Shown one piece after another: positions 33,485 to 43,892 of a stretch of 64,000 nucleotides of DNA. Every line of letters starts with the position of its first letter. Within the stretch, counting starts at the first letter, position 1. The notes under the pieces were generated by a model. It was not told where the DNA came from. It did no database searches and saw nothing but the letters and a program-made list of their open reading frames with translations. Source of the DNA: Heloderma charlesbogerti (taxonomy: Eukaryota > Chordata > Lepidosauria > Squamata > Helodermatidae); contig JANEZZ010001570.1 of the NCBI GenBank assembly GCA_026122225.1, forward strand, positions 744,001-808,000. The letters run 5' to 3'. Position numbers and translations under genes: made by a program.

Positions 33485-33773
33485 GGAAAAAGAAACCAAA
33501 GGCACAGATACAAGATGGGGGATATGTAGCTCAACAACACTACAAGTGAGAAGTATCTTGGAATTGTTCTTGATCACAAGGTGAATATGAGCCAACAATG
33601 TGTTGCAGCTGCAAAAAAGGCAAATACTGTTTTGGGCTGCATTAATAGAAGCATAGCTTCCAAATCCCGGGAAGTACTAGTTCCCCTCTGCTCAGCACTG
33701 GTTAGGCCTCATCTGGAGTACTGTTCCAGTTCTGGGCACTGCACTTTAAGAAGGATGCAGACAAGGTGGAGAG
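33485..33773 (+). pseudogene. CR1 LINE RT thumb region, inverted segment (second part)
   Basis: Plus strand continues with KPKAQIQDGGY-like, then SEKYLGIVLDHKVNMSQQC, VAAAKKANTVLGCINRSIAS, SREVLVPLCSALVRPHLEYC. The next CR1 residues, ERVQRRATKM, are found on the opposite strand at 32354. The segment ends with GTGGAGAG (33766-33773), the reverse complement of the duplication at 32347-32354. Confidence 0.93.
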
Positions 33774-34135
33774 TGGGGATGTGCAAAAGTCACTTACCTT
33801 TTCGAAGGGGTGATTCACAGAGTGGGGAGGCACTCCGCACCTCCCTCTGAAATCCTAACCTGGCCAGCTCTGCTCTGTGGCAACTCCGCAGAGTCGCTGG
33901 CTGGGTGCATTCTCAGGCGTACGGAGCCTGCAGACGCAAATGGCGGAGGCTATGGCAGCTGCCATTTGCGCCCCTGTTTTTTTACCATGATAGGCTACAT
34001 AAATATTTATGTAGCCTATCACAGCAAAAAAACAGGGGCGCAAATGGCGTAGCGGCTGCCATTTGTGCCGCTGTCTTTCACCATGATAGGCTATGTAAAT
34101 ATTTGCGTAGCCTATCACGGCAAAAAAAAGAAGAA
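33774..34135. mobile_element. Hairpin hAT-like element, right half (End B side), inverted
   Basis: Starts TGGGGATGTGCAAAAGTCAC with CACTTACC (33791-33798), an End B. Contains an AAATGGCGGAGGC/GCAGCTGCCATTT palindrome and two GATAGGCTACATAAATA-type hairpins. Ends in an A-rich linker (AAAAAAAAGAAGAAAG) fused to CR1. Complements the half at 32355-32686. Confidence 0.87.
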
Positions 34136-35245
34136 AGAAAGCTCCAGAATTTTCCCAGGGATTGATATCAGACTGACTGGTCTGTAGTTCCCAGGTCCTC
34201 CTTTTTACCCTTTTTGCAGATAGGGACAACATTAGCCCTCCTCCAGTCATCTGGCACTTCACTCATCCTCCATGATTTCTCAAAGATAATAGCAGTTCTG
34301 AGAGTTCTGCTGCCAGTTCCTTTATTACTCTAGGATGCAGTTCATCTGGCCCTGGAGATTTGGACTCAAAGTAATTAGATGTTTCTTGATCATATGCCTA
34401 TCGATCTCAAGCTGCAATCTTGCCCCTTCACCCGTACTTTGCCCTTGTCAAGGAGGTTATAGACCCTCTTTTGGGAGAAGACAGAAAGTAAGAATTGAGC
34501 ACTTCTGCCTTTTCTTTGTCATCTGTTATCATTTTGCCATCCTTATTTAATATTTGAACCACCATTTCTTTCCTCTGTCTTTTGTGCACATATCTGAAGA
34601 AAGCCTTTTTGTTGCTTTTAGCATCCCTCACTAACCTCAGCTCGTTCTCAGCATTAGCCTTCCTGACGCCATCCCTGCAATTCTGTGCTACCTGCCTGTA
34701 CTCTTCCTTTGTTGCTTGGCCTTCTTTCCACCTCCTGTATGTGTCCTTTTTCTGTTTTCAGGTCATCTCTAAGCTTTCTGTGAAGCCACATTGGCTTCTT
34801 CTGTTTTCTTCCAGCTTTTTTTTCTTGTTTTCTTGTGCCTTGAGAATTTCCTTTTTAAAAAACTCCCACCCATTTTGGACTCCTTTTCTCATTAGAGTCA
34901 CTTGCCATGGGACCTTACTGATCATTGTTCTGAGTTCATTAAAATCCGCTTTCCCAAAATCCAGGGTATGCATTTGGCTATACTTGGCTTTTGCTTCCTT
35001 TAGAACCAAGAACTTAAGTATAACATGGTCGCTTTCCCCCAGAGTTCCTGTAACTGCTACTTTATCCACTAAGTCATCTCTGTTGGTTAGAATCAAGTCA
35101 AGGATAGCTGATCCTCTAGTTCCTTCCTCTACTTTCTGTAGGAGGAAGTTATCAACCACACAAGTCAGGAATTTCCTGGAGGGGCCATGTTTTGCAGAAT
35201 TTGTCTCCCATCAAATATTGGGGAAATTGAAGTCCCCCATTATTA
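34136..35245 (-). pseudogene. CR1 LINE: endonuclease C-terminus to start of RT
   Basis: Minus strand, from right: GDFNFP-like end of the endonuclease near 35240, then VDNFLLQKVEEGTRGSAILD, LILTNRDDLVDKVAVTGTLG, ESDHVILKFLVLKE (endonuclease C-terminal motif SDH), GVQNGWEFFKKEILKAQENK linker; then RDAKSNKKAFFRYVHKRQRK, DKEKAEVLNSYFLS (RT N-terminal region); then GNYRPVSLISIPGKILE in degraded frames near 34140-34190. Several frameshifts. The BovB at 35250 interrupts its endonuclease, whose 5' part resumes at 38323. Confidence 0.93.
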
Positions 35246-35314
35246 GGAAATGGCAACCCACTCCAGTATTCTTGCCAAGAAAACCCCATGGAACGTATCA
35301 CAAGGCTAAAATAG

Positions 35315-35886
35315 ATGATGCCGGAAGATGAGACCCTCAAGTTGGAAGGTGTCCAATATACTACTGGGAAAGAGCAGAGGGAATTTCCAAGTAGCGCCAG
35401 AAAGAGTGAAGCGGCTGGGCCAAAGCCGAAAGGACACTCAGCTGTGGATGTGTCTGGTGGTGAAAAGAAAATCCGATGCTGTAAAGAACAATATTGTTTA
35501 GGAACCTGGAATGTCAGATCAATGAATCAAGGTAAGCTGGAGGTGGTCAAACATGAGATGGCAAGATTGAACATCGACATCTTGGGAATCAGTGAACTAA
35601 AATGGACAGGCATGGGTGAATTTAACTCAGGCGACCATCATATCTACTACTGTGGGCAAGAATCCCTTAGAAGAAATGGAGTAGCACTCATAGTCAACAA
35701 AAGGGTGGGAAAAGCAGTACTGGGGTACAATCTTAAAAATGATAGAATGATCTCAGTACGAATCCAAGGCAAACCATTCAACATCACAGTAATTCAAGTC
35801 TATGCCCCAACCACTGATGCCGAAGAAGCTGAGGTTGATCGGTTCTATGAAGACCTACAACACCTTCTAAAACTAACACCAAAAAA
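35315..35886 (+). pseudogene. BovB ORF2 part 1: endonuclease N-terminal half
   Basis: Encodes the apurinic-type endonuclease start. TWNVRSMNQGKLEVV (N of the active-site pocket), ILGISELKWTGMGEF (catalytic E region), HIYYCGQESLRRNGVALIV, FNITVIQVYAPTTDAEEA (Y/P motif) and VDRFYEDLQHLLKLTPKK are all intact. The frame is lost after LTPKK because the coding A-run (35881-35886) has six A where an unbroken frame needs seven. No SL is expected; RTE elements carry EN at the ORF start. Confidence 0.93.
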
Positions 35887-37505
35887 GATGTCCTCTTCAT
35901 CATAGGGGATTGGAATGCTAAAGTAGGAAGTCAAGAAATCACCGGGATAACAGGCAGGCATGGCCTTGGTGTACAAAATGAAGCAGGACAAAAGCTCATA
36001 GAGTTTTGCCAAGAGAACATGCTGATCATAGCAAACACTTTTTTCCAACAGCACAAGAGACGACTCTACACATGGACATCACCAGAAGGTCAATATCGAA
36101 ATCAGATTGATTATGTCCTTTGCAGCCAAAGATGGAGAAGCTCCATACAGTCAGTCAAAACAAGACCTGGAGCTGACTGTGGCTCAGGTCATGAGCTGCT
36201 TCTTGCAAAATTTCGGCTTAAATTGAAGAACGTTGGGAAAACCACTAAACCATTCAGGTATGACCTAAATCATATCCCTTATGAATATACAGTGGAGGTG
36301 AGGAATAGATTTAAGGGATTAGACCTGATAGACAGAGTGCCTGAGGAACTCTGGACGGAGGTCCGTCACATTGTTCAGGAGGCAGCAACAAAATCCATCC
36401 CAAAGAAAAAGAAATGCAAGAAAGCCAAGTGGCTGTCTGATGAGGCTTTAGAAGTAGCTGAGGAAAGAAGGGAAGCGAAAAGCAAGGGAGATAGGGGAAG
36501 ATATATCCAACTGAATGCAGAGTTCCAGAGAATAGCAAGGAGAGACAAGAAGGCCTTCTTAAAGGAACAATGCAAAGAAATCGAGGAAAACAACAGAATG
36601 GGAAAGACTAGAGATCTCTTCAAGAAAATTGGAGACCTCAAGGGAACATTTTGTGCAAAGATGGGCATGATAAAGGACAAAGAAGGCAGGGACCTAACAG
36701 AAGCAGATGAGATTAAGAAGAGGTGGCAAGAATACACAGAAGAACTATACAGGAAAGATCTGAATGTCCCTGATAGCCATGATAGTGCGGTCACTGAACT
36801 TGAGCCGGACATCCTTGAGAGTGAAGTCAAGTGGGCCTTAGGAAGCATTAGTAACAACAAAGCTAGTGGAGTTGACAGTATTCCAGCTGAGCTATTTAAA
36901 ATCCTAAAAGATGATGCTGTTAAAGTGCTGCATTCAATATGCCAACAAATTTGGAACACTCAGCAGTGGCCACAAGACTGGAAAAGGTCAGTTTACATTC
37001 CAATTCCAAAGAAGGGCAATGCCAAAGAGTGTACAAACTACCGCACAATTGCGCTCATTTCACATGCCATCAAGGTGATGCTCAAAATCATACAAGCTAG
37101 GCTTCAGCAGTATGCGAACCGAGAACTACCGGAAGTACAAGCTGGGTTTCGAAGAGGCAGAGGAACTAGAGATCAAATCGCCAACATTCGCTGCATCATG
37201 GAGAAAGCAAGAGAATTCCAGAAAAACGTCTATTTCTGCTTCATTGACTACGCTAAAGCCTTTGATTGTGTGGATCACAACAAACTGCAGCAAATTCTTA
37301 AAGAGATGGGAGTACCAGACCACCTTACCTGTCTCCTGAGAAACCTGCACGAGGGTCAAGAAGCAACAGTAAGAACCGGACATGGAACAACTGATTGGTT
37401 CAAAATTGGGAAAGGAGTACGACAAGGCTACATATTGTCACCCTGCTTATTTAACTTATATGCAGAGTACATCATGAGAAATGCCGGGTTGGATGAATCA
37501 GAGGT
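35887..37505 (+). pseudogene. BovB ORF2 part 2: endonuclease C-terminal half and RT core
   Basis: Open from 35887 with DVLFIIGDWNAKVG (EN GDWN box), QIDYVLCSQRWR and GADCGSGHELLLA (EN SDH-equivalent with G at the S position). After a basic linker the RT begins: SGVDSIPAELFKILKDD, IPIPKKGNAKECTNYRTIAL, QAGFRRGRGTRDQIANIRCI, FCFIDYAKAFDCVDHNKL (RT motif with catalytic D), VRQGYILSPCLFNLYAEYIM. The frame shifts by one base near 37510, shortly before the catalytic YADD. About 540 residues open, close to what the family needs. Confidence 0.95.
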
Positions 37506-37511
37506 CGGATT

Positions 37512-38300
37512 GCTGGGAGAATTATCAACAACCTCTGATATGCAGACGATACCACCCTAATGGCAGAAAGTGAAGAGGATCTCAAGAGCCTCTTGTTCAG
37601 GGTGAAAGAGGAGAGTGCAAAAGCTGGTTTGAAACTCATCATTAAAAAAACAAAGATCATGGCATCTGGCCCTATCACTTCCTGGCATATCGAAGGGGAA
37701 GAAATGGAAGCAGTGACAGATTTTACTTTCTTGGGCTCCAAGATCACTGCAGACGGTGACTGTAGCCATGAAATTAAAAGACGCTTGCTCCTTGGGAGGA
37801 AAGCTATGGCCAACTTAGACAGCATAGTAAGAAGCAGAGACATCACCTTGCCGACAAAGGTCTGTCTAATCAAAGCTATGTTTTTCCCAGTAGTAATGTA
37901 TGGCTGTGAGAGCTGGACTATAAGGAAGGCTGAGCGCCGAAGAATTGATGCTTTTGAACTGTGGTGCTGGAGAAGAAGAGTCTTACGAGTCCCCTGGACT
38001 GCAAGGAGGTCCAATCAGTCAATCTTAAAGGAAATCAACCCTGAGTGCTCATTGGAAGGGCAGATACCGAAGCTGAAGCTCAAATATTTTGGCCACCTAA
38101 TGAGAAGAGAAAACTCTCTGGAAAAGACCCTGATGCTGGGAAAGACTGAAGGCAAAAGGAGAAGGGGATGGCAGAGGATGAGATGGCTAGATAGCATCAC
38201 CAATGCAATGAATATGAACTTGAGCACACTCCGGGAGAGAGCGCAGGACAGGAAGGCCTGGCGTGCTATGGTCCATGGGGTCATGAAGAGTTGGACATGA
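37512..38300 (+). pseudogene. BovB ORF2 part 3: YADD to C-terminus
   Basis: In the shifted frame a TGA at 37536-37538 stands immediately before YADD (37539-37550). The family has an arginine there, so CGA to TGA, a CpG transition, is the simplest explanation. Then MAESEEDLKSLLFRVKEE, KTKIMASGPITSWHIEGEE, FTFLGSKITADGDCSHEIKR, FFPVVMYGCESWTIRKAERR, AFELWCWRRRVLRVPWTA, KYFGHLMRRENSLEKTLMLG and the end RAWRAMVHGVMKSWT then stop. This C-terminal region is otherwise intact. Confidence 0.95.
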
Positions 38301-38322
38301 CTGAACGACTGAACAACAATCA

Positions 38323-38760
38323 TTACTACATCATGCTTCCTTGAAAATTGGCTATTTGCTTTTCAAAAGTTTCATCCTTGTCTTCTCCTTGATTGGGTGG
38401 CTGGCTGGTAGTAGACTCTGACCACCATGTTCCTTTTATTCTTTGCTCCATTTTTTTTAACCTAGATGCTCTTGATGGGGCTACCAAGCTCCTCCTCCTG
38501 TGCAGAGATATGTATTTTTCACATATAGTGCAACCCACCTCCATTTCTGTTCCTCCTGTTCTTTTTGAACAAGTTATATTCTTCTCCGACATAAGCAGAA
38601 CCATAACAGGCAACTCCTGTCTCCATCTATGCACAATTAAGTCCAGTACCACGCTGTGGGGACCAAGACCTTTTCTAGACAAGTCTGTTAAAACTTGATG
38701 CTTCTGCTTCTGGATTCTTTGTACAATTAAGATGAGATCTCTAGTCACTTTTTCTTTCTT
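38323..38760 (-). pseudogene. CR1 LINE: endonuclease 5' part
   Basis: Minus strand holds the endonuclease N-terminal part in shifted frames. LSRKGLGPHSVVLDLI and HRWRQELPVMVLLM lead into PPNQGEDKDETFEKQIANFQ (38400-38330), the 'Y-R-P-P' EN motif region just before GDFNFP. It joins the CR1 sequence at 35245 across the BovB insertion. Confidence 0.85.
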
Positions 38761-38892
38761 TCCTACCTTTCCATACTTTTCTCTATGTGACGTCTAACTG
38801 GTTCTGTGGTATAGCAGAATAATGCTTCTATGAATTGCACTTTTTTTTTGCAATGCCAAAAAGTGCTGGATTTTCCCCACTTCCAAAAAACC

Positions 38893-39200
38893 TGCAAAAT
38901 GCTTTGAAAACACAGGAGGAAAGCTGGAGGATAACCGCTATTCCTTTACTGCTACAAGCAAAAGAATATTTGGGGTAACATATAAAGCATATGTTGAAAC
39001 TCAGGCCTGGGGGCCAAATTCAGACAACCTGGGGTCCCAATCTGGTTCTCCAGGGTTCCCAGATAGTTATGCCCTCTTCCCCATATCCACAGATGGTTCC
39101 TGTTCCCCCCCACACACACACACACACACCTATCATTTGGTGGTTTCCAGGGTTTTGCATGATTTCTTCCCAATTCTAAAAGGTTAAAATACCTCTCTTA
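38893..39200 (-). repeat. Inverted repeat pair, left arm
   Basis: Read as its reverse complement it matches 40440-40738: TGAAACTCAGGCCTGGGG, CCAGGGTTCCC.AGAT, GGTGGTTCCTG...CCC, TTAGTGGTTTCCAG-type words and TTGCATGATTTC come in the same order. Either one 300-bp repeat inserted twice in opposite orientation, or a duplicated-inverted segment. Confidence 0.8.
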
Positions 39201-39782
39201 AGGTTTAATGGCAGTAAGAGCTTTCAACTAAAACATGCTAGCATTGCAGGCATTTGACCCCAACCCTTTTGTCTTTGGCCTTGCCTCTGAAGCACCCATA
39301 AACAACTGTGAATGAGGAATGGTGAGTGCACAATAAAAGCCCCATCTAGAAAAGCTCTGTAATATGTAATGACATTATCAACACAGTACTGAATACCTGA
39401 TTTTAATCTAAGCAAGGAACGGGAACCTCGAAACCAGGGGCTAAACATGGCCTGTGGTGGTACCCCATCCAGCCTGCCAAGTGTCTTCCATGGGTCCACC
39501 CCCTGTCCCAGGCCCCTCCCCTGTTCCCTACCCCAGTGAGAGGGAGGGAAAGGGCTTATCTCTGTTCTGCACTGCACCCCTAATTTCCCTCAGTGCAAAC
39601 TAATGGAGGTTGTATTGAGAGGATGAAGGACATATGTAGGGAAAAAACTGGGAGGGAGGAATCCCAGGTCACAGCAAAAACCATGTTGCTACCAGCATCC
39701 TTGGTGGTACATCAGCTCCCACACAAACCATTTCCCTGCAATTAAATACAAATGGAGTTATTTCCTGTTTATTTCCAATTAC
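39201..39782. other. No gene recognised
   Basis: Spacer between the inverted repeat arms; nothing coding. Confidence 0.5.
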
Positions 39783-39960
39783 ATTATTATTATTATTATT
39801 ATTATTATTACTACTACTACTATTATTACTATTATTATGTATTTGTTTATTTATTACATTTCTATACCACCCCATAGCTGAAGCTCTCTGGGTGGTTTAC
39901 AAAAGTTAAAAAGTTAAAATACAATATACGAAGTTTAACACCTATTTACATAAAAGCACA
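39783..39960 (+). repeat. (ATT)n tract and ubiquitous reptile tail repeat
   Basis: (ATT)n with CTA interruptions (39783-39839), then TTTATTTATTACATTTCTAT, ACCACCCCATAGCTGAAGC and TCTCTGGGTGGTTTACAA, the common 'cell-membrane-like' tail found at the 3' end of many reptilian interspersed repeats. A relative is at 49430-49560. Confidence 0.6.
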
Positions 39961-40439
39961 CAGACAAAATACACAAAAAACATATAACTAAAAACATTTT
40001 TAGTTATATGTTTAGTGAATTGTCCTCCAATGCCCTGAAATATTCCCCCCCTGCCCCACAAATGAAAGAGGCTTCCATTGTTCTGCCTCATTCTCAAGGT
40101 GATTTATAGTTTATTTTTGTGGTGATTTTGAGCTTACCTAATCACAGCTAGCCTCTCAGGCTGCCCTTATGTCCTGAGCTGAAAAAGCCCTATGGGAGGA
40201 ATGACCTCATGGTGCCTTAAACTGGGCTTTAACTGATGTGTAGGAAGCTGAGGAGGCCACAGGAGGCCAGAGAGATGATTGTACAATGAAAGCAGGACAC
40301 TTGTGCTCACTTCTCGGCCACCTCCTAAGTTAGGTAAGCCTAGAAATCCAAACCCAGGAGAATTTCTCCAAAATTTCTTCATCATTGAATTTCTTTTCAA
40401 AAGCAGCTTCTCTACTTTCAAACTGAATGAGAACGGTAA

Positions 40440-40738
40440 AAAAAAAATGTGGGAGACATTTTCGGCACTAGAAATCATGCAAAAACCTGGAAACCACTAA
40501 ATGCCAGGTGTGTGTGCATGGGAAGCAGGAACCACCTGGGGATATGAGGAAGGGGGCATGGCCATCTGGGGAACCCTGGAGGACCAGTTTGGGATCCCAG
40601 GTGGGCTGGATTTGGTCCCCAGGCCTGAGTTTCAACACATTTACTTTATTCGTTACCCCAAATATTGTTTTGATTGTAGCAGTAAAGGAATAGCAGTCAT
40701 CCTCTAGCTTTGCTCCTGTGTTTTCAAAACACGTGGGG
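40440..40738 (+). repeat. Inverted repeat pair, right arm
   Basis: Partner of 38893-39200, about 1.2 kb away in opposite orientation. Contains GAAATCATGCAAAAACCTGG, GGAACCACCTGGGGATATGA and CCCCAAATATTGTTTTGAT. Confidence 0.8.
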
Positions 40739-41083
40739 GCAGGGGAGGGAAACGGTATTTTAACTCTTCACCCATTTATGAAATACAAACATCTGTGTAG
40801 CTCAGATGGGAAGAAATAACAGAGCTATCTTTATTGGGTACAAAACGATTTCCAAAATATTCATAGTACTCAATATGCCACCTACAATGCCAATCAGCTT
40901 ATGGTGGTAACCAAATTGGGCCACCTGCTCAGTCTTTGTAAACAGGTTTTCTTGCAATGGTCCCTCCACCCCCATTTGACAAACCCTGCACTTATTAATG
41001 GCAGCAGTCGAATACAGAAAAGGTGCCTAAGTGGATTAGTAGATATAGCAGGACCTCACGCAATGCTGAAATTCATGTTTTCA

Positions 41084-41125
<42 letters not shown>

Positions 41126-43029
41126 ATATCCACTACAGACAAGAACAGCAGCTCAAACAGATGCAAATAAAACATGGAACATTTTAGATGGTGGCTATTT
41201 CTCTTAGCTTTTTTCAAAATGATCTTTTATGGGGAAAAAATGCACAGTGTGATGTTGATTTCATAGAATTTGATGTGCAAATGGGGGGCGGGGGGACCCA
41301 ACCTCTCTCTGCACCAAACCCTTACATTGTTTTCAGTGATAGGATTGTCTTTAAAATAGCTAGTATCCTCATGCAAAAGGATCAGTAGCGTACTATAATC
41401 AGAAAGAATGCTAAGAGAATGGGCTAGCATGTGGAACCCTGCCATGAAATGTAGGAGTTGAATCCAATGGAGGCCTTGCAATAATCAAAATCACTTTGGT
41501 TTGTTTCAATCAACAAATCACATTGGCTTGTTTTGATCAAGTGGGCACTCGATTTTTTGCTGAACTTCCCCTCCCCACTGCTGCTCCTCCCCGCTAAGCT
41601 GCTCTGAGGGTTGGGGACTCTCTGGAACAGTATGGCATAGGGTTAGAAAGGCTACAGTAGGTAAGGGGGATAGGCAAAATTTGGGTGTGTCAGCTCATAC
41701 AAACACACATGCTTTCTGGATGCATAAAGCCACCACTGGATCCTGTCAAGTTTCCCGATCCCCCCAGCACACATGCTCAGGCAATCTGACACTGGACACC
41801 CAAATCAGTGAGATTCTTTTATTGCAGGAAATCCCACAGCAAAAGCTTAATGGTTACACTCTTCAGAAATCATATAGCTGATGGTCAGTAGCTATAGGCT
41901 TTATGGAATTCCAGACATGTCCAAAGCTAAACACTACTACTGTGACTGAGATCCTCAATATGGTTTCGCCGTTGCCATCTCCACGGTTCTGAACACAAAG
42001 GAAGGGACTCTGGATTCCTGGGTACCCAACCCAGACAATCCTGGGGCTTTGTCTCCTGGGCTCCAACTCCAGACATGGAAACAGAATGATTCCTGGGATG
42101 AACCCATCAGGCAATCAGGGGATAACTTCTTGAAAGGCCTAACAACCCACACCCATAGAGGGTCCAACTTTGAATCTTTTGTTGAGAACTCTAGGCTACA
42201 TGGTCAAGACCCACCAAGGTCAAGGGAAGGGCACACCCATACATGCAAGGAGTTCCAGCCACCACTTTCGCATTGGCAACTCCACACTGCATGAGTTCTG
42301 GCAGAGGGAAGTCCAAAAGTCATAGATCAAACGCAGCCTGCCGTACACTGAGCTGACTACAAACACAGACACACAATCCACAGCAACGAGAGTTCAAGTC
42401 TATGAAAAGCCTCACAGTACTTTTCATGGCAAATCCTTAACAATCCAAAGTTCCAGTCCATGTGCAGAGTGCTTCCAAAAGCCCAGACGATGATGGATCC
42501 AAACAGAGAAGGCTTTGGGCAATGAAGATGAGATGTTCTTAGGCTCTTTGCCTTTGCCTTAACTTAAAAGGGAAGGCATGACTGTAGGACACCCCCTCCA
42601 GATCCCTTGACATACATGGGCCTTTAGCCTTTCAGCAAGGCCCTGTCTAAACAGGGCAGCACTGCTCAGCCCTCCAGCAGTGACATTTCAACCTGGGCAA
42701 CCCTTCTGCAAACCCCACCCCTCCTCTGTCAGGTTCTCACAGACAGCTTCCAGCCTCCCTGCCCGTCAAGGCCAGACCAGCAGGTGGACAGGGAGCTGGG
42801 TGACTCCCCCTGGCTCTGCTGTGAGCACACTGACAGAGATAAGCTCACACCAATTCTGACATTCCAGAGGCTGAATAGGCCCAAGCCCTTCCAGGCTACT
42901 TCTAATCAAATCCTGGCTATAACTGCAGTACTGAAGCTGGGCCCTGACAGATACAACCCTAGGATTGAGTGGGGGGCTTATTGTTCAATCTTAGATTTGG
43001 ATAGAGCTTTCATGATTGTCCATTAATGT
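40739..43029. other. No gene recognised; (AT)n at 41086-41121; LTR-like traces
   Basis: Unclassified. From 41800 to 42900 the antisense strand has an AATAAAAG motif (rc of 41814-41822) and a G/C-poor, frame-free composition that might be an old antisense LTR, but I cannot support a boundary. Confidence 0.4.
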
Positions 43030-43480
43030 CTGTGAAAGACTTCGGCTTGGACCAATGGTGCAACTAGGTCATTTAGTTATAGAAATTTCAGTTGTAATAT
43101 GTCTGTTATCCCATAATTTTATAAGCTAGGCTATGTCTGTTCTACCTCTGTGTGAAATTGTCATGCCAAACAAAGACACAGTGCCTTATCAGAGACTCAG
43201 GAATGCCAAGAACGTATTTACATTAGAGTACAAGACTACCTCTCTGCGCATGCCTAGATATGTGAAAGGTGCTGCCTGCTTTCTGTTTCCTTCTCAGCTA
43301 GACAAAGAGATTAGTACAGTGCAAGCGTAAAACAGCCCCCAAAGGTCTTGCCTATATAAACTTTTGGATCACATTACTTGATTGTGACCTTTGTTGGAGC
43401 ATTAGCCCCAAGGGTTGCCTTATTCTGCAGAATAAAATCGTGTTGGACCAGATCTCTGCCTCCTCTCGTTCTTGGTAAAC
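43030..43480 (+). mobile_element. Solo LTR-like sequence
   Basis: Promoter-like CCTATATAAACTTTTGG at about 43349-43365, then about 75 bp later AATAAAATCGTG (about 43431), then a G/T-rich run, the U3-R-U5 order of an endogenous retrovirus LTR. No coding region is attached. Boundaries are uncertain. Confidence 0.45.
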
Positions 43481-43670
43481 AAATTGGAAAGTCTACCAGG
43501 GAAAGAACACAATTTTTGTAACAATTTCATACCTAGGGCTTGATAATCTCCTGCCCTCCCACCCCCGCCTCTTTTAGACAGCCATGTGTACAACTCCAGT
43601 TGTGAAGCACACAACTACCATACACTGGGCAGTGTCCAATGGGGCCGCTGCACTCCTGCTGTGTTGCACC

Positions 43671-43892
43671 AGTGGGACCCACCACTTGTGCAACAGGGAC
43701 TTAGGCCTCATAAAGGAACCCTCAAAATGAGTGGAAATGCTTATTTGCACATCGAGACAGGCCAGCAGAGTTCTGCTGACCTGTCAGCTGTGCTAACCTG
43801 CCCTGTTCCAGACATGGGTGTTTCCACTCATTTTGGGTTACTTTAACAGCCACTAGTAGCTCCGTGTTGCACTAGTGGTGGGTCCTGCTGGC
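43671..43892. mobile_element. Foldback MITE, TTGTGCAAC family, long form
   Basis: Left arm (GTTGCACCAGTGGGACCCAC, AAAATGAGTGGAAATG) is mirrored by the right arm (CATTTTGGG-side TTTCCACTCATTTTGGG, GTTGCACTAGTGGTGGGTCC), with the axis near CAGCAGAGTTCTGCTG (43761-43776). Related to 22036-22209. Confidence 0.8.

Larger units (their letters stand above)
35250..38322 (+). mobile_element. BovB/RTE LINE, nearly full length, inactivated
   Basis: About 3.1 kb of RTE-clade retrotransposon in sense orientation, from the leader word GGAAATGGCAACCCACTCC to the 3' end ACGACTGAACAACAA. Flanks resemble an imperfect duplication (CATTATTA at 35239-35246, CATTACTA at about 38325-38332), and the two sides are continuous CR1 sequence, so it inserted into an existing antisense CR1. 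The leader is shorter than in the copy at 1999-2560, indicating 5' truncation. It encodes one ORF broken by two frameshifts and one in-frame stop. The 3' tail lacks a long A-run, as is normal for BovB. Confidence 0.95.

Noticed and set aside
32687..33773. Independent sense CR1 insertion inside an antisense CR1
   Set aside because: Its two ends fit exactly the two gaps in the antisense copy, and the target duplication is inverted, so an inversion is simpler.
35315..38300. Host gene of the 'craniofacial development protein' type
   Set aside because: Automated annotation often gives that name to BovB endonuclease. Here the full EN-RT order, termini and flanks identify the retrotransposon itself.
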